Positions 34,801 through 42,697 of a stretch of DNA of 64,000 nt are shown in pieces. Position 1 is the stretch's first letter. Each line of letters begins with the position of its first letter. The notes under the pieces were generated by a model that saw only the letters and a program-made list of their open reading frames with translations, was not told where the DNA came from and searched no databases. Origin of the DNA: JADJVL01 sp039812765 (GTDB lineage: Bacteria > Acidobacteriota > Holophagae > Holophagales > Holophagaceae); NCBI GenBank assembly GCA_039812765.1, contig JBDIBF010000003.1:26402-90401 (forward strand). Reading direction: 5' to 3'. The position numbers and the translations under genes are program-made.

Positions 34801-35012
34801 GCGGGTCTCCACGTGTTCACAGTAAACCTCTCCGAAAAAAAAATCGCTGATGGCTATGGCGCACAAGGAGATTCCGCTTAAAGATTCCTATGAACAATTT
34901 TGTTGACCCGATCGGATGTGCCCGTTTTCATGGAGTTCCAGGAAGACAACTCGGAACGACATCCGCACCCCCACCAAGTGCCTACGGAGAGGTTTAATTT
35001 GGAGCAGAGAGG
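34801..35012. other. AT-richer divergent intergenic region upstream of upp and the TrpC-like gene
   Basis: 212 bp noticeably lower in GC than the genes around it, with a run of nine A and the inverted repeat AACAATTTTGTT (34893-34904). It must carry the promoters of both divergent genes. No tRNA, riboswitch fold or small ORF is convincing. Confidence 0.5.
34903..34931 (+). promoter_or_regulatory. candidate promoter for the TrpC-like/histone-like gene
   Basis: TTGACC (34903-34908) and TTTCAT (34926-34931) are spaced by 17 bp; the first overlaps the end of the inverted repeat AACAATTTTGTT, a possible operator. This would leave a leader of about 75 nt before the ATG at 35013. The -10 element is a weak match. 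Confidence 0.35.
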
Positions 35013-36347
35013 ATGCTGAAAAAGATCGCGATCTTTAAGGCCCTGGACATCGAAATCAAGAAACAACGGGGTCCCGCGGCGGTCAAGGAAGCGTATCGAG
35101 GGCACCACTCGCTCAAGGAAGAACTCTCCCAGCCCGGCATGACCATCATCGCCGAAGTCGCCGGCGGCAACCCGGAGCACGGCCAGGTGAGGGAAGCCTA
35201 CCGGGCAGGCACCCACGCCAAGAGCCTGGTGGAGAACGGCGCGAAGGCCCTCGCCATCGCCACCGACCGGTTCCTCTACTTCGGGGAGGACAAGCACCTC
35301 TCGGAGGCTCGCGCGGCGGTGAAGACGCCCCTCCTCCGTCGAGACTTCATCTTCGAGGAGTACCAGGTCGAGGAGAGCAAGATCCTCGGGGCCGACGCCA
35401 TCTTCCTGATGGCCGCCCTGCTCCCGGTGGACCGGATCCAGAGCCTCCAGAAGCTGGCCGCAGCCAAGGGCCTGGACGTGGTGGTGGAGGTCTCCAGCGA
35501 GGCGGACCTCAAGCGGGCCCTCGAAGCCGGGGCCGACATCATCTGCGTCACCGGCCGCGACCTCGACACGTGGAAGGCGGATTTCGATGCCGCCGTCGCC
35601 CTCCTCAAGAAGGTCCCGGTCAAGAAGTGCCTCCGCATGGTGGAGGCCGGGATCCAGAACCTTGCCCAGCTCAAGCAGCTCGAGGCCATGGGCGTCCACG
35701 GCGCGATCATCGGCGACGCCCTGCTCCATGAGTTCTACCCCGGCAAGCGGCTCGCCCAGCTCCTCGCGGGCGTCGAACCGAGCCGCAAGCCGGCCAAGAA
35801 ACCTTCCCAAGCACCCTCACGCGCTCCATCTGGAGTCGCGGAAACCAAGGGCGATTCGGGCGCGCGGCCAACTGCGCCGGCTGCGGGCGCCGCGAAATCG
35901 GCCAAAACCAGTGCAGCATCCACACCCCCAACCCCCGCCCGAAAGGGCCACAAGGAGCCATCCATGGTTCAAGACGCCATGTCGTCCAACGCGACCCCCG
36001 CCGCTTCCGCCCCCGCGCCGAAGAAGGCCGCCGCCAAGAAGAAGCCTGCCGCCAAGAAGCCCGCCGCCAAGAAGGCCGCCCCGAAGAAGGCCGCCAAGAA
36101 GGCGCCGAAGAAGGCCGCCGCCAAGAAGGCCGCCCCGAAGAAGGCCGCCAAGAAGGCCGCCCCGAAGAAGGCCGCCAAGAAGGCCGCGAAGAAGGCCGCG
36201 CCGAAGAAGGCCGCCAAGAAGGCCGCGCCGAAGAAGGCTGCCAAGAAGGCCGCGAAGAAGGCTGCGCCGAAGAAGGCCGCCAAGAAGGCCGCGCCGAAGA
36301 AGGCCGCCAAGAAGCCGGCCGCCAAGAAGGCCGCCAAGAAGAAGTAA
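35013..36347 (+). CDS. TrpC-like TIM-barrel protein fused to a histone-H1-like Lys/Ala/Pro tail
   Basis: 444 aa. Residues 1-253 are a TIM barrel of the indole-3-glycerol-phosphate synthase family (MTIIAEVAGGNPEHG, LLRRDFIFEEYQVEESKILG, LDVVVEVSSEADLKRALEAG, GVHGAIIGDALL). Compared with the archaeal enzyme, Glu48, Glu159 and Glu211 are kept, but catalytic Lys53 is Ala50, Lys110 is Arg110, Asn180 is Thr180 and Ser211 is Ala212, so IGPS activity is doubtful. Residues 254-317 are a low-complexity linker and 336-444 a very basic repeat tail (PKKAAKKA units) like eukaryotic H1 or bacterial Hc1/AlgP tails that bind DNA. No other trp gene is nearby. The ATG at 35013 has GGAG eight bases upstream. A second start lies inside (35964). 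Confidence 0.85.
   Translation: MLKKIAIFKALDIEIKKQRGPAAVKEAYRGHHSLKEELSQPGMTIIAEVAGGNPEHGQVREAYRAGTHAKSLVENGAKALAIATDRFLYFGEDKHLSEARAAVKTPLLRRDFIFEEYQVEESKILGADAIFLMAALLPVDRIQSLQKLAAAKGLDVVVEVSSEADLKRALEAGADIICVTGRDLDTWKADFDAAVALLKKVPVKKCLRMVEAGIQNLAQLKQLEAMGVHGAIIGDALLHEFYPGKRLAQLLAGVEPSRKPAKKPSQAPSRAPSGVAETKGDSGARPTAPAAGAAKSAKTSAASTPPTPARKGHKEPSMVQDAMSSNATPAASAPAPKKAAAKKKPAAKKPAAKKAAPKKAAKKAPKKAAAKKAAPKKAAKKAAPKKAAKKAAKKAAPKKAAKKAAPKKAAKKAAKKAAPKKAAKKAAPKKAAKKPAAKKAAKKK
35964..36347 (+). CDS. possible separately translated histone-H1-like protein nested in the TrpC-like gene
   Basis: In the same frame as the larger gene, an ATG at 35964 (MVQDAMSSNATPAASAPAPK) is preceded by an ideal AAGGAG (35952-35957) at 6-nt spacing. 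It would give a 127-aa, extremely basic protein made almost only of Lys, Ala and Pro, resembling stand-alone bacterial H1-like proteins. The N-terminal 16 residues look like an ordinary gene start rather than a linker. Either both products are made, or the upstream gene lost its stop codon and fused with this one. Confidence 0.55.
   Translation: MVQDAMSSNATPAASAPAPKKAAAKKKPAAKKPAAKKAAPKKAAKKAPKKAAAKKAAPKKAAKKAAPKKAAKKAAKKAAPKKAAKKAAPKKAAKKAAKKAAPKKAAKKAAPKKAAKKPAAKKAAKKK
36015..36344 (+). repeat. tandem repeat encoding the PKKAAKKA tail
   Basis: Imperfect tandem units built from gccgccaagaag and gcgccgaagaag blocks, encoding alternating AAPKK and AAKKA. The block order repeats with a period of roughly 27-36 bases through most of the 330 bp. 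Such arrays vary in copy number between strains by slippage or recombination. Confidence 0.8.
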
Positions 36348-36384
36348 GCCCATTCAGGATCCAGGTTCCGTCTGACCCAGTCCC

Positions 36385-37680
36385 ATGCAGCTCATTGATC
36401 GCGTTTCCGCCCTCGAGGTCCTGGACAGCCGTGGCAACCCCACGGTGCTCGCCCGGGTCCAGCTGACCGACGGCTCCACCGGGCAGGCACTGGTGCCCTC
36501 CGGAGCTTCCACCGGCAGCCGGGAAGCCCTCGAGAAGCGGGACGGCGACAAAGGACGCTACCTGGGGAAGGGCGTGCTCGGCGCGGTGCACGCCATCAAC
36601 ACGGAGATCCAGGACGCCCTCCGGGGCATGGATCCCTTCCAGCAGGCGGAACTCGACGAACTCCTCTGTGATCTCGACGGCACGGAAAACAAGGAAGAAC
36701 TTGGCGCGAACGCGATCCTCGGGGTCTCAATGGCCCTGGCGGACGCGGCCTCCAAGGCATGCCGCCAGCCCCTGTACAGGTACCTGGGCGGGGCCTCTGC
36801 CCGCGTTCTTCCCGTTCCGATGATGAACATCCTCAACGGCGGCGCGCACGCCGACAACAACGTCGACATCCAGGAGTTCATGGTGCTGCCCGTCGGCGCC
36901 CCCAGCTTTTCCGAGGCCTTGCGTTGGGGCGTGGAGATCTACCACGCCCTCAAGGCCGTGCTGAAGGGGCGGAAGCTCTCCACCGGCGTGGGTGACGAGG
37001 GAGGCTTCGCGCCGAACCTGGGCAGCAACGAGGAGGCCCTGGAGCTCATCCAGGACGCGGTGAAGAAGGCCGGCTTCAAGCCCGGCAAGGACGTCTTGCT
37101 CGGCCTCGATTGCGCCGCCAGCGAGTTCAAGAAGGGCGCAGCCTATGAACTCGACGGCGCCAAGAAGACGCCGGCCCAGCTCGTCGACTACTACGACGGG
37201 CTGTGCGCCCGCCACCCCATCCTCACCATCGAGGACGGGTGCGCGGAGGACGACTGGAAGACCTGGAAGGCCCTCACGGACAGGCTGGGAAGCAGGATCC
37301 AGCTCGTGGGGGACGACCTCTTCGTCACCAACCCCGCGATCCTCCAGCGCGGGATCTCCGAAGGCGTCGCCAACGCCATCCTGATCAAGCTGAACCAGAT
37401 CGGCACCGTCACCGAGACGCTGAAGGCGGTGGACCTGGCCCACAAGGCCGGCTACCGCGCCATCATCAGCCACCGCAGCGGCGAGACCGAGGACGCGTTC
37501 ATCGCGGACCTCGCCGTCGCCACGGGGGCGGGCCAGATCAAGACCGGCGCGCCAGCCCGCACGGACCGCGTCGCCAAATACAATCGACTGCTCCAGATCG
37601 AGTGGGAGCTCGGCGCCGCCGCCCGTTACGCGGGCCGCGAAGCTTTCGGCTCCCGCCTCGCCACCGCCCAGTCCCGCTAA
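36385..37680 (+). CDS. eno: enolase
   Basis: Glycolytic enzyme interconverting 2-phosphoglycerate and phosphoenolpyruvate; 431 aa. Signatures are VLDSRGNPTV, SGASTGSREALEKRDGD, the catalytic region TIEDGCAEDDW, LVGDDLFVTNP, the lysine in AILIKLNQIGTVTET and ISHRSGETED. The ATG at 36385 gives the standard N-terminus. It is followed 11 bp later by the ftsB-like gene, a common eno-ftsB neighbourhood. Confidence 0.97.
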   Translation: MQLIDRVSALEVLDSRGNPTVLARVQLTDGSTGQALVPSGASTGSREALEKRDGDKGRYLGKGVLGAVHAINTEIQDALRGMDPFQQAELDELLCDLDGTENKEELGANAILGVSMALADAASKACRQPLYRYLGGASARVLPVPMMNILNGGAHADNNVDIQEFMVLPVGAPSFSEALRWGVEIYHALKAVLKGRKLSTGVGDEGGFAPNLGSNEEALELIQDAVKKAGFKPGKDVLLGLDCAASEFKKGAAYELDGAKKTPAQLVDYYDGLCARHPILTIEDGCAEDDWKTWKALTDRLGSRIQLVGDDLFVTNPAILQRGISEGVANAILIKLNQIGTVTETLKAVDLAHKAGYRAIISHRSGETEDAFIADLAVATGAGQIKTGAPARTDRVAKYNRLLQIEWELGAAARYAGREAFGSRLATAQSR

Positions 37681-37691
37681 GACAAGCCCGC

Positions 37692-38000
37692 ATGAACACC
37701 AGCTGGCTCCTGAAATCCAGGACCGTCTGGGGGGCCCTGCTCTGCTCGGCCTTCCTGTCCACGGCCATCCTGTGGCTGCTGCCCGGCGGCCTGCCCGCCG
37801 TCCACAAGCGGCAGGCGGAGCTCCAGCGCCAGCGCGAGGTCCTTCTGGACCTCAACCGCAGGAACCGTGAGCTGTACGACGAGGTCCAGCGCCTCGCCAA
37901 GCGGGATCCCGAACTGATGGAGGCCCTGGCCCGACGCCAGGGGTTCGCCCGCCCGGGCGAGACCGTCTACACCTTCAGGGAGCGGGGCGACGCCAAGTAG
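37692..38000 (+). CDS. FtsB/DivIC-like septum formation initiator protein
   Basis: 102 aa bitopic membrane protein: a short cytoplasmic N-terminus, one membrane segment (VWGALLCSAFLSTAILWLL, about 12-30) and a periplasmic coiled coil (KRQAELQRQREVLLDLNRR and beyond), ending in a GFARPGETVYTF motif typical of FtsB. It would join the FtsQLB divisome complex. Position directly after eno supports the call. Confidence 0.85.
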   Translation: MNTSWLLKSRTVWGALLCSAFLSTAILWLLPGGLPAVHKRQAELQRQREVLLDLNRRNRELYDEVQRLAKRDPELMEALARRQGFARPGETVYTFRERGDAK

Positions 38001-38029
38001 GTTCCGGCGCGATCGAGCATACTGGTCCG

Positions 38030-38848
38030 ATGCAGTGGACACTCGCCTCCGCGTCGGGAAACGTCTTCGCGTACGCGTGGGCCAGGGAGGCTCCGCCCTC
38101 CTTCGAGGGCCCGGTCGCGGCGCGTGTGCTGTGCCCCCGCGGCACGGGCCTCGGACTGGATGGGATCTTCCTGCTCCACGACCCCGCGCCCGGGCAGCCC
38201 TGGTCCATGGACCATTGGGACGCCGACGGCGCCTACACCTTTTGCTCCAACGGAACGCGGGCCGCGCTGGCGGTCGCCGGAGCACCCCCTGACGGGTCGC
38301 TGGAGATCACGTCGAGTGGCGAGACCGTGCGGCTGCGGCGGGAAGGCGGGGAGGTCGGCCTGCGGATGCCCGAAGGCCCCGATTGTCGCCTGGGCGACCC
38401 GCCGGTGGAGACCCTGGAGCCCTCCATCTGCGGCTGGATCGGCAACCCCCAGTTGGTGCTGGAGGTCCCCTCCGCCCCCCGGGTGGACCTCGCGGCCCTG
38501 GCGCCGCCCCTGCGTCTGCATCCGGCCTTCCCCGAAGGGACCAACGTGAACGTGGTCGAGGTGGTGCGGGAAGGCGAGGGCCGGATCCGTTCCTGGGAGC
38601 GCGGTATCGAGGGCGAGACCCTCTGCTGCGGCACGGGCTGTGCGGTGGCCGGCGCATGGCTCGCCCAGCGCAGCGGTTGCATGGAATGGCGGCTGCACAC
38701 CGCGAGCCCCGATCCCGTGAGGGTCGCGGTGGGAAGGATCCGGCAGGGTGCCTGGGAGGACCTGTGGGTGTGGGGCTCCGTGCGGCGTCTCGGCACGGTG
38801 GTCCCCGACCCTGCCCTGGGCCTCGAAAGCGGGCCGTGGAACGGATAG
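38030..38848 (+). CDS. dapF: diaminopimelate epimerase
   Basis: 272 aa. Converts LL- to meso-diaminopimelate for lysine and peptidoglycan. The two catalytic cysteines are Cys72 in YTFCSNGTRAAL and Cys200 in ETLCCGTGCAVAG. The N-terminal motif is divergent (SASGNVFAY instead of HGLGNDFVV), and Ser replaces Gly after Cys72. The remaining lysine genes lie at 52.5-62.7 kb, so this copy is separate from the main cluster. The ATG at 38030 is 29 bp after the ftsB-like gene. Confidence 0.88.
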   Translation: MQWTLASASGNVFAYAWAREAPPSFEGPVAARVLCPRGTGLGLDGIFLLHDPAPGQPWSMDHWDADGAYTFCSNGTRAALAVAGAPPDGSLEITSSGETVRLRREGGEVGLRMPEGPDCRLGDPPVETLEPSICGWIGNPQLVLEVPSAPRVDLAALAPPLRLHPAFPEGTNVNVVEVVREGEGRIRSWERGIEGETLCCGTGCAVAGAWLAQRSGCMEWRLHTASPDPVRVAVGRIRQGAWEDLWVWGSVRRLGTVVPDPALGLESGPWNG

Positions 38849-38936
38849 ACTGGACGATGTTCCACGCCCAGGCCCGACCGTGACGCTCCCCGCGACAGCC
38901 CCGTTGTTCCAAGCCTTTCCGCGGCCGGAGGCCTGA

Positions 38937-39731
38937 GTGACCGCGAAGATCCTGGCCCTGGCCAACCAGAAGGGCGGCGTCGGCAAGACCACCACCGCCA
39001 TCAACCTCGCGGCGAGCCTGGCCATGATGGAGAGGCTCGTGCTGCTGGTGGACTTCGATCCCCAGGGCCACAGCACCACGGGCCTGGGCTTCCCCAAGCC
39101 CGACCACCGGGCCGGCGCCTTCGCGCTGATGAAGGGCGCGCCGGTGCAGGCCCTGATGCTCCAGACCGAGGTGCCCAACCTGCAGGTCATCCCCGCGGGG
39201 AAGGACCTCGCCCAGCTGGAGTTCGAACTCTTCGAGCTGCCCCAGCTCCAGGTCCTGCGCGAGTCCCTGGCCCCGGTGATGGACCACTACGAGTACATCA
39301 TCATCGACCCGCCGCCCTCCCTGGGGATGATCACCCTCAACGCCCTCACCGCCGCCGACGAGGTGATCGTCCCCATGCCCTGCGAGTTCTTCGCCCTCGA
39401 CGGCCTGGCCGAGCTGATGGAAACGTTGCATCGCATCCAGGGCGGCCCGAACCCGCGGCTCCAGCTCGGCGGCATCCTCCTGACCATGGCCGAGGAGCGC
39501 ACCAACCTCGGCGCCGCCGTGGCCGCGGAGGTGCGCCAGGCCTTCCCGGGCAAGGTCTTCCAGACCATGATCCCCCGCAACATCCGCCTCGCCGAGGCCC
39601 CCAGCCACGGCAAGCCCGTCGCCTTCTACGACCTGAAGTCGAAGGGGGCCCAGTCCTACCTGAGCTTCGCCCGGGAGTGGATCGAACGGGATGGGCACTT
39701 GATGGGGCAGCCGGAAGGGATCGAAGCATGA
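38937..39731 (+). CDS. parA: chromosome-partitioning ATPase ParA (Soj)
   Basis: 264 aa. The deviant Walker A is KGGVGKTTTAINLA near the N-terminus, with Walker A' VDFDPQGHSTTGLG and Walker B YIIIDPPPSLG. With ParB it segregates the origin region by a DNA-bound gradient. It uses GTG at 38937 with GGAGG upstream, and ends overlapping parB by 4 bp (ATGA). It lies about 33 kb from dnaA rather than in the more usual position next to mnmG/rsmG. Confidence 0.96.
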   Translation: MTAKILALANQKGGVGKTTTAINLAASLAMMERLVLLVDFDPQGHSTTGLGFPKPDHRAGAFALMKGAPVQALMLQTEVPNLQVIPAGKDLAQLEFELFELPQLQVLRESLAPVMDHYEYIIIDPPPSLGMITLNALTAADEVIVPMPCEFFALDGLAELMETLHRIQGGPNPRLQLGGILLTMAEERTNLGAAVAAEVRQAFPGKVFQTMIPRNIRLAEAPSHGKPVAFYDLKSKGAQSYLSFAREWIERDGHLMGQPEGIEA

Positions 39732-40600
39732 GCACGGTGAAACGCCCGGCCCTGGGACGGGGTCTGACCTCCCTCATGAGCCAGATCACCCCGGACGACG
39801 CCCCGACCCGGGAGCTGCCGGTGGGCAGCCTGGTGCCCAACCGCCAGCAGCCCCGCACCCACTTCGACGAGGCGGCGTTGAACGACCTGGCCGCCAGCCT
39901 CAAGCAGCACGGCATCGTGCAGCCCATCGTGGTGCGCCGGGTGGGGGAGCGCTTCGAGATCATCGCCGGCGAGCGCCGGTGGCGGGCGGCGAAGCTGGCG
40001 GGCCTGCCCACGGTGCCGGTCGTGGTGAAGGAGATCCCCGACGACCGGCTGCTCGAGCTCGCCCTGGTGGAGAACATCCAGCGCCAGGAGCTGAACCCCA
40101 TCGAGGAGGCCAAGGCCTACTGGCGCCTGGGCGAGCACCTGCGCCTGACCCAGGAGCAGGTGGCGGACCGGGTCGGCAAGTCCCGCCCCCAGGTGGCGAA
40201 CACGCTGCGCCTGCTGCGGCTGCCAGGGCACCTCCAGGAGCTGATCGCCAATGGCAAGCTGGGCGTGGGCCACGGCAAGGTGCTGCTGGGCGTCGAGGAC
40301 GGCCACCTCCAGGAGCAGCTGGCCCACGCGGTTGTGCAGGACCAGCTGAGCGTGCGCGCCCTGGAGGCGAAGCTGCAGCACCTCCAGAAGGCCCACAAGC
40401 CCAAGGCGAGGAAGAAGCACCCCCATGCCGTCTTCATCAAGGCCGCGGCCGAGGAGTTGACCACCGCCTGGGCCACCCGGGTGGAGATCAGGACCAAGGG
40501 CAAGTCAGGCGTGGTGATGCTCCACTTCGGCTCCGAAGGCGAGCTGGACCGGCTCTTCGAAGCCCTCAAGCAGGGGCCGAAGCTGGGCGTCCGGAGGTAG
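39728..40600 (+). CDS. parB: chromosome-partitioning protein ParB
   Basis: 290 aa parS-binding CTPase clamp. The N-terminal RGLTSLMSQ is the ParA-activating segment; the CTP-binding motifs include QPRTHFDE and GERRWRAAKLAG, followed by the ENIQRQELNPIEEAKAY region, the helix-turn-helix TQEQVADRVGKSRPQVANTL, and a C-terminal dimerisation domain. The ATG at 39728 overlaps parA. Targets are probably the three parS-like sites near the origin. Confidence 0.96.
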   Translation: MSTVKRPALGRGLTSLMSQITPDDAPTRELPVGSLVPNRQQPRTHFDEAALNDLAASLKQHGIVQPIVVRRVGERFEIIAGERRWRAAKLAGLPTVPVVVKEIPDDRLLELALVENIQRQELNPIEEAKAYWRLGEHLRLTQEQVADRVGKSRPQVANTLRLLRLPGHLQELIANGKLGVGHGKVLLGVEDGHLQEQLAHAVVQDQLSVRALEAKLQHLQKAHKPKARKKHPHAVFIKAAAEELTTAWATRVEIRTKGKSGVVMLHFGSEGELDRLFEALKQGPKLGVRR

Positions 40601-40603
40601 GCC

Positions 40604-41461
40604 ATGTCCTGGTTCGTCAAGAAGCGTCAGCAGAAGATCGCCGTCGAGGCCAAGACCGTCCGCGTCCCCGAGGGGCTCTGGGTCAAGTGCGAGGCCTGCC
40701 GGGAGCTGATCTACCGGGCCGAACTCCAGAACACCCACAACGTCTGCCCCAAGTGCGGCTACCACTTCCGCATCGGGGTGGAGGAGCGCCTCGAAAACCT
40801 GATGGATCCAGGCTTCACCCGGCTCTTCACCGAACTGCGCAGCACCGATCCCCTGGGCTTCGTCGCCACGAAGGCCTACAAGGACCAGCTCAAGCGGCTG
40901 GTGGAGGCCGGGGAGGACCAGGACGCCGTGGTGGTGGTGGAAGGCACGCTGTCCGGCCATCCGGTGGTCATGGGGGTGATGAACTTCGACTTCCTCGCCG
41001 CCTCCATGGGCAGCGTGGTGGGCGAGAAGCTCAAGCTGGGCGCGGAGCGGGCCCTGGAGAAGGGCTGCGCCTACCTCATCGTGAGCTGCTCCGGCGGCGC
41101 CCGGATGCAGGAGGGCACGCTCTCCCTGATGCAGATGGCCAAGGTCAGCGCGGCCCTGGCGAAGCTGGACCGGGCGGGCCTGCCCTACCTGAGCATCCTC
41201 ACGGACCCCACCACCGGCGGCGTCAGCGCCAGCTACGCCATGCTGGGGGACCTCAACATCGCCGAGCCCAAGGCCCTCATCGGCTTCGCCGGGCCGCGGG
41301 TCATCGAGCAGACCATCAAGCAGAGCCTTCCCGAGGGCTTCCAGCGCAGCGAGTTCCTCCAGGCTCATGGCATGGTGGACAAGGTGGTGCCCCGGGACAA
41401 GCTGAAGGACTGGATCGCCGCCTGCCTCACCTGGATGCTGCCCCAGGCCCCCGGGGCCTGA
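40604..41461 (+). CDS. accD: acetyl-CoA carboxylase carboxyltransferase subunit beta
   Basis: 285 aa. The zinc ribbon has CEAC and CPKC pairs 18 residues apart (WVKCEACRELIY, NVCPKCGYHF); the crotonase-fold domain shows SCSGGARMQEGTLSLMQMAK, PTTGGVSASYAMLGD and the ALIGFAGPRVIEQTI block. With AccA it transfers carboxyl from biotin to acetyl-CoA, the first committed step in fatty acid synthesis. It follows parB by 3 bp and is followed by folC, the common accD-folC pairing. Confidence 0.97.
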   Translation: MSWFVKKRQQKIAVEAKTVRVPEGLWVKCEACRELIYRAELQNTHNVCPKCGYHFRIGVEERLENLMDPGFTRLFTELRSTDPLGFVATKAYKDQLKRLVEAGEDQDAVVVVEGTLSGHPVVMGVMNFDFLAASMGSVVGEKLKLGAERALEKGCAYLIVSCSGGARMQEGTLSLMQMAKVSAALAKLDRAGLPYLSILTDPTTGGVSASYAMLGDLNIAEPKALIGFAGPRVIEQTIKQSLPEGFQRSEFLQAHGMVDKVVPRDKLKDWIAACLTWMLPQAPGA

Positions 41462-41466
41462 GGGCC

Positions 41467-42693
41467 GTGGCGCCCGTCCCGGCGCTGGAGCGCCTGCGCG
41501 ACCGGGGCCACTGGGGCATCAAGCGGGGCCTGGAGAACATCCGCGCGCTCCTGTCTCGGCTCCACCACCCCGAGCGGGGCTGCCCGGTCGTGCTGATCGG
41601 CGGCACCAACGGCAAGGGCAGCACCGGCGCCTTCCTCGCCCATGCGCTGCGGGCCGGAGGCCGACGGGTCGGCTGGACCACGTCGCCCCACTTGCTCCAT
41701 CCCCGGGAACGGGTGTGGATCGACGGCGCGGCGATCTCCTCGGTGGAGCTGGAAGACGCCCTGGAGGCGGCCTTCGACGCCGAGGAGGCCCTTGGCCTGC
41801 AGGCCACCTACTTCGAGCTGGTGATCGCCGCGGCCTTTCATGCCTTCCGCGAGCAGGCGGTCGAGCTGGCCGTGGTGGAGGTGGGCATGGGCGGGCGCTG
41901 GGATGCGACCAATGCCAGCGACCCGGTGCTCAGCGTGATCACCTCGGTGGGGCTGGACCACCAGCAGTACCTGGGTGATACGCGGGAAGCCATTGCCCGG
42001 GAGAAGCTCTGCATCGCCCGGGACGGGCGCCCCCTCGTGCTGGGGCCCAGCCTCGCGCCGGACTGGATCGCCCCGCTGCTGGAGTGCACGCCGATGCTGC
42101 ATCCCGCGCCGCGAGTGGCGTCCGAGGAGGTGGCCTGGGACCACAGCGTGGTCGAGGGCCGTCGCATCGGCCTGGCGGGCCGGCACCAGCTCGAAAACCT
42201 CGCCACGGCCCGGGAGGCCCTGCGCCGGCTGGCGTCGCTGGGGCTGGGCGTGGAGCCGGACCGGGCGGCGGAGGGCTATGCCCTGGCCAGGATCCCGGGT
42301 CGCCTCTGGGCGGTGCCGGGCCTGAAGGACGTCTGGATGGACGGCGCCCACAACCCCCACGGCGCGGCGGCCCTGGCCGACCATGCCCTCGCCTGCGGGG
42401 TCCGCCCCCGCCTGCTGGTGGGCGCCATGGGCGACAAGGACCTGAGGGGCGTGGCGGGGGAGCTTTCACGCACGGATCCGCGCTCGGTCACCTTCGTGCG
42501 GGGAACGGACCGGCGCTACGCGACCTTCGACGACCTCCGGGAGGCCTGGGGGCGGCCAGAGGCGGAGGGCCTCGACCCCGCCGCCGCCGCCGCGCGCATG
42601 CGGGCGTCGCGGGAGGGGCTCCTGCTGGTTACGGGCTCCCTGTACCTGTTGGGGGACCTTCTGGCCGAGCTGGGCTTGGACCCGGCATCCTGA
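41467..42693 (+). CDS. folC: folylpolyglutamate/dihydrofolate synthase
   Basis: 408 aa Mur-ligase-fold enzyme that adds glutamate to folates. Visible are the P-loop GGTNGKGSTGAFLAHAL, TTSPHLLHPRERVWIDG, the VVEVGMGGRWDATN stretch, the SVGLDHQQYLGDT metal-binding region and the C-terminal MDGAHNPHGAAAL motif. I chose the GTG at 41467, 5 bp after accD. The length fits the family. Confidence 0.92.
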   Translation: MAPVPALERLRDRGHWGIKRGLENIRALLSRLHHPERGCPVVLIGGTNGKGSTGAFLAHALRAGGRRVGWTTSPHLLHPRERVWIDGAAISSVELEDALEAAFDAEEALGLQATYFELVIAAAFHAFREQAVELAVVEVGMGGRWDATNASDPVLSVITSVGLDHQQYLGDTREAIAREKLCIARDGRPLVLGPSLAPDWIAPLLECTPMLHPAPRVASEEVAWDHSVVEGRRIGLAGRHQLENLATAREALRRLASLGLGVEPDRAAEGYALARIPGRLWAVPGLKDVWMDGAHNPHGAAALADHALACGVRPRLLVGAMGDKDLRGVAGELSRTDPRSVTFVRGTDRRYATFDDLREAWGRPEAEGLDPAAAAARMRASREGLLLVTGSLYLLGDLLAELGLDPAS

Positions 42694-42697
42694 AGCC

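Noticed and set aside
34811..34866. Upstream extension of upp (22 extra residues)
   Set aside because: It would lengthen the enzyme beyond the family size and lacks a ribosome binding site, whereas the ATG at 34800 has GGAG and gives the standard 208 aa.
35707..36591. Minus-strand open frames opposite the Lys/Ala repeat
   Set aside because: They translate to simple Trp/Ser/Arg or Leu/Gly repeats mirroring the histone-like tail and have no start signals.
38858..38867. TGTTCCACGC upstream of parA as a parS half-site
   Set aside because: Only one half of the palindrome is present; the other side does not match, so ParB autoregulation here is not supported.
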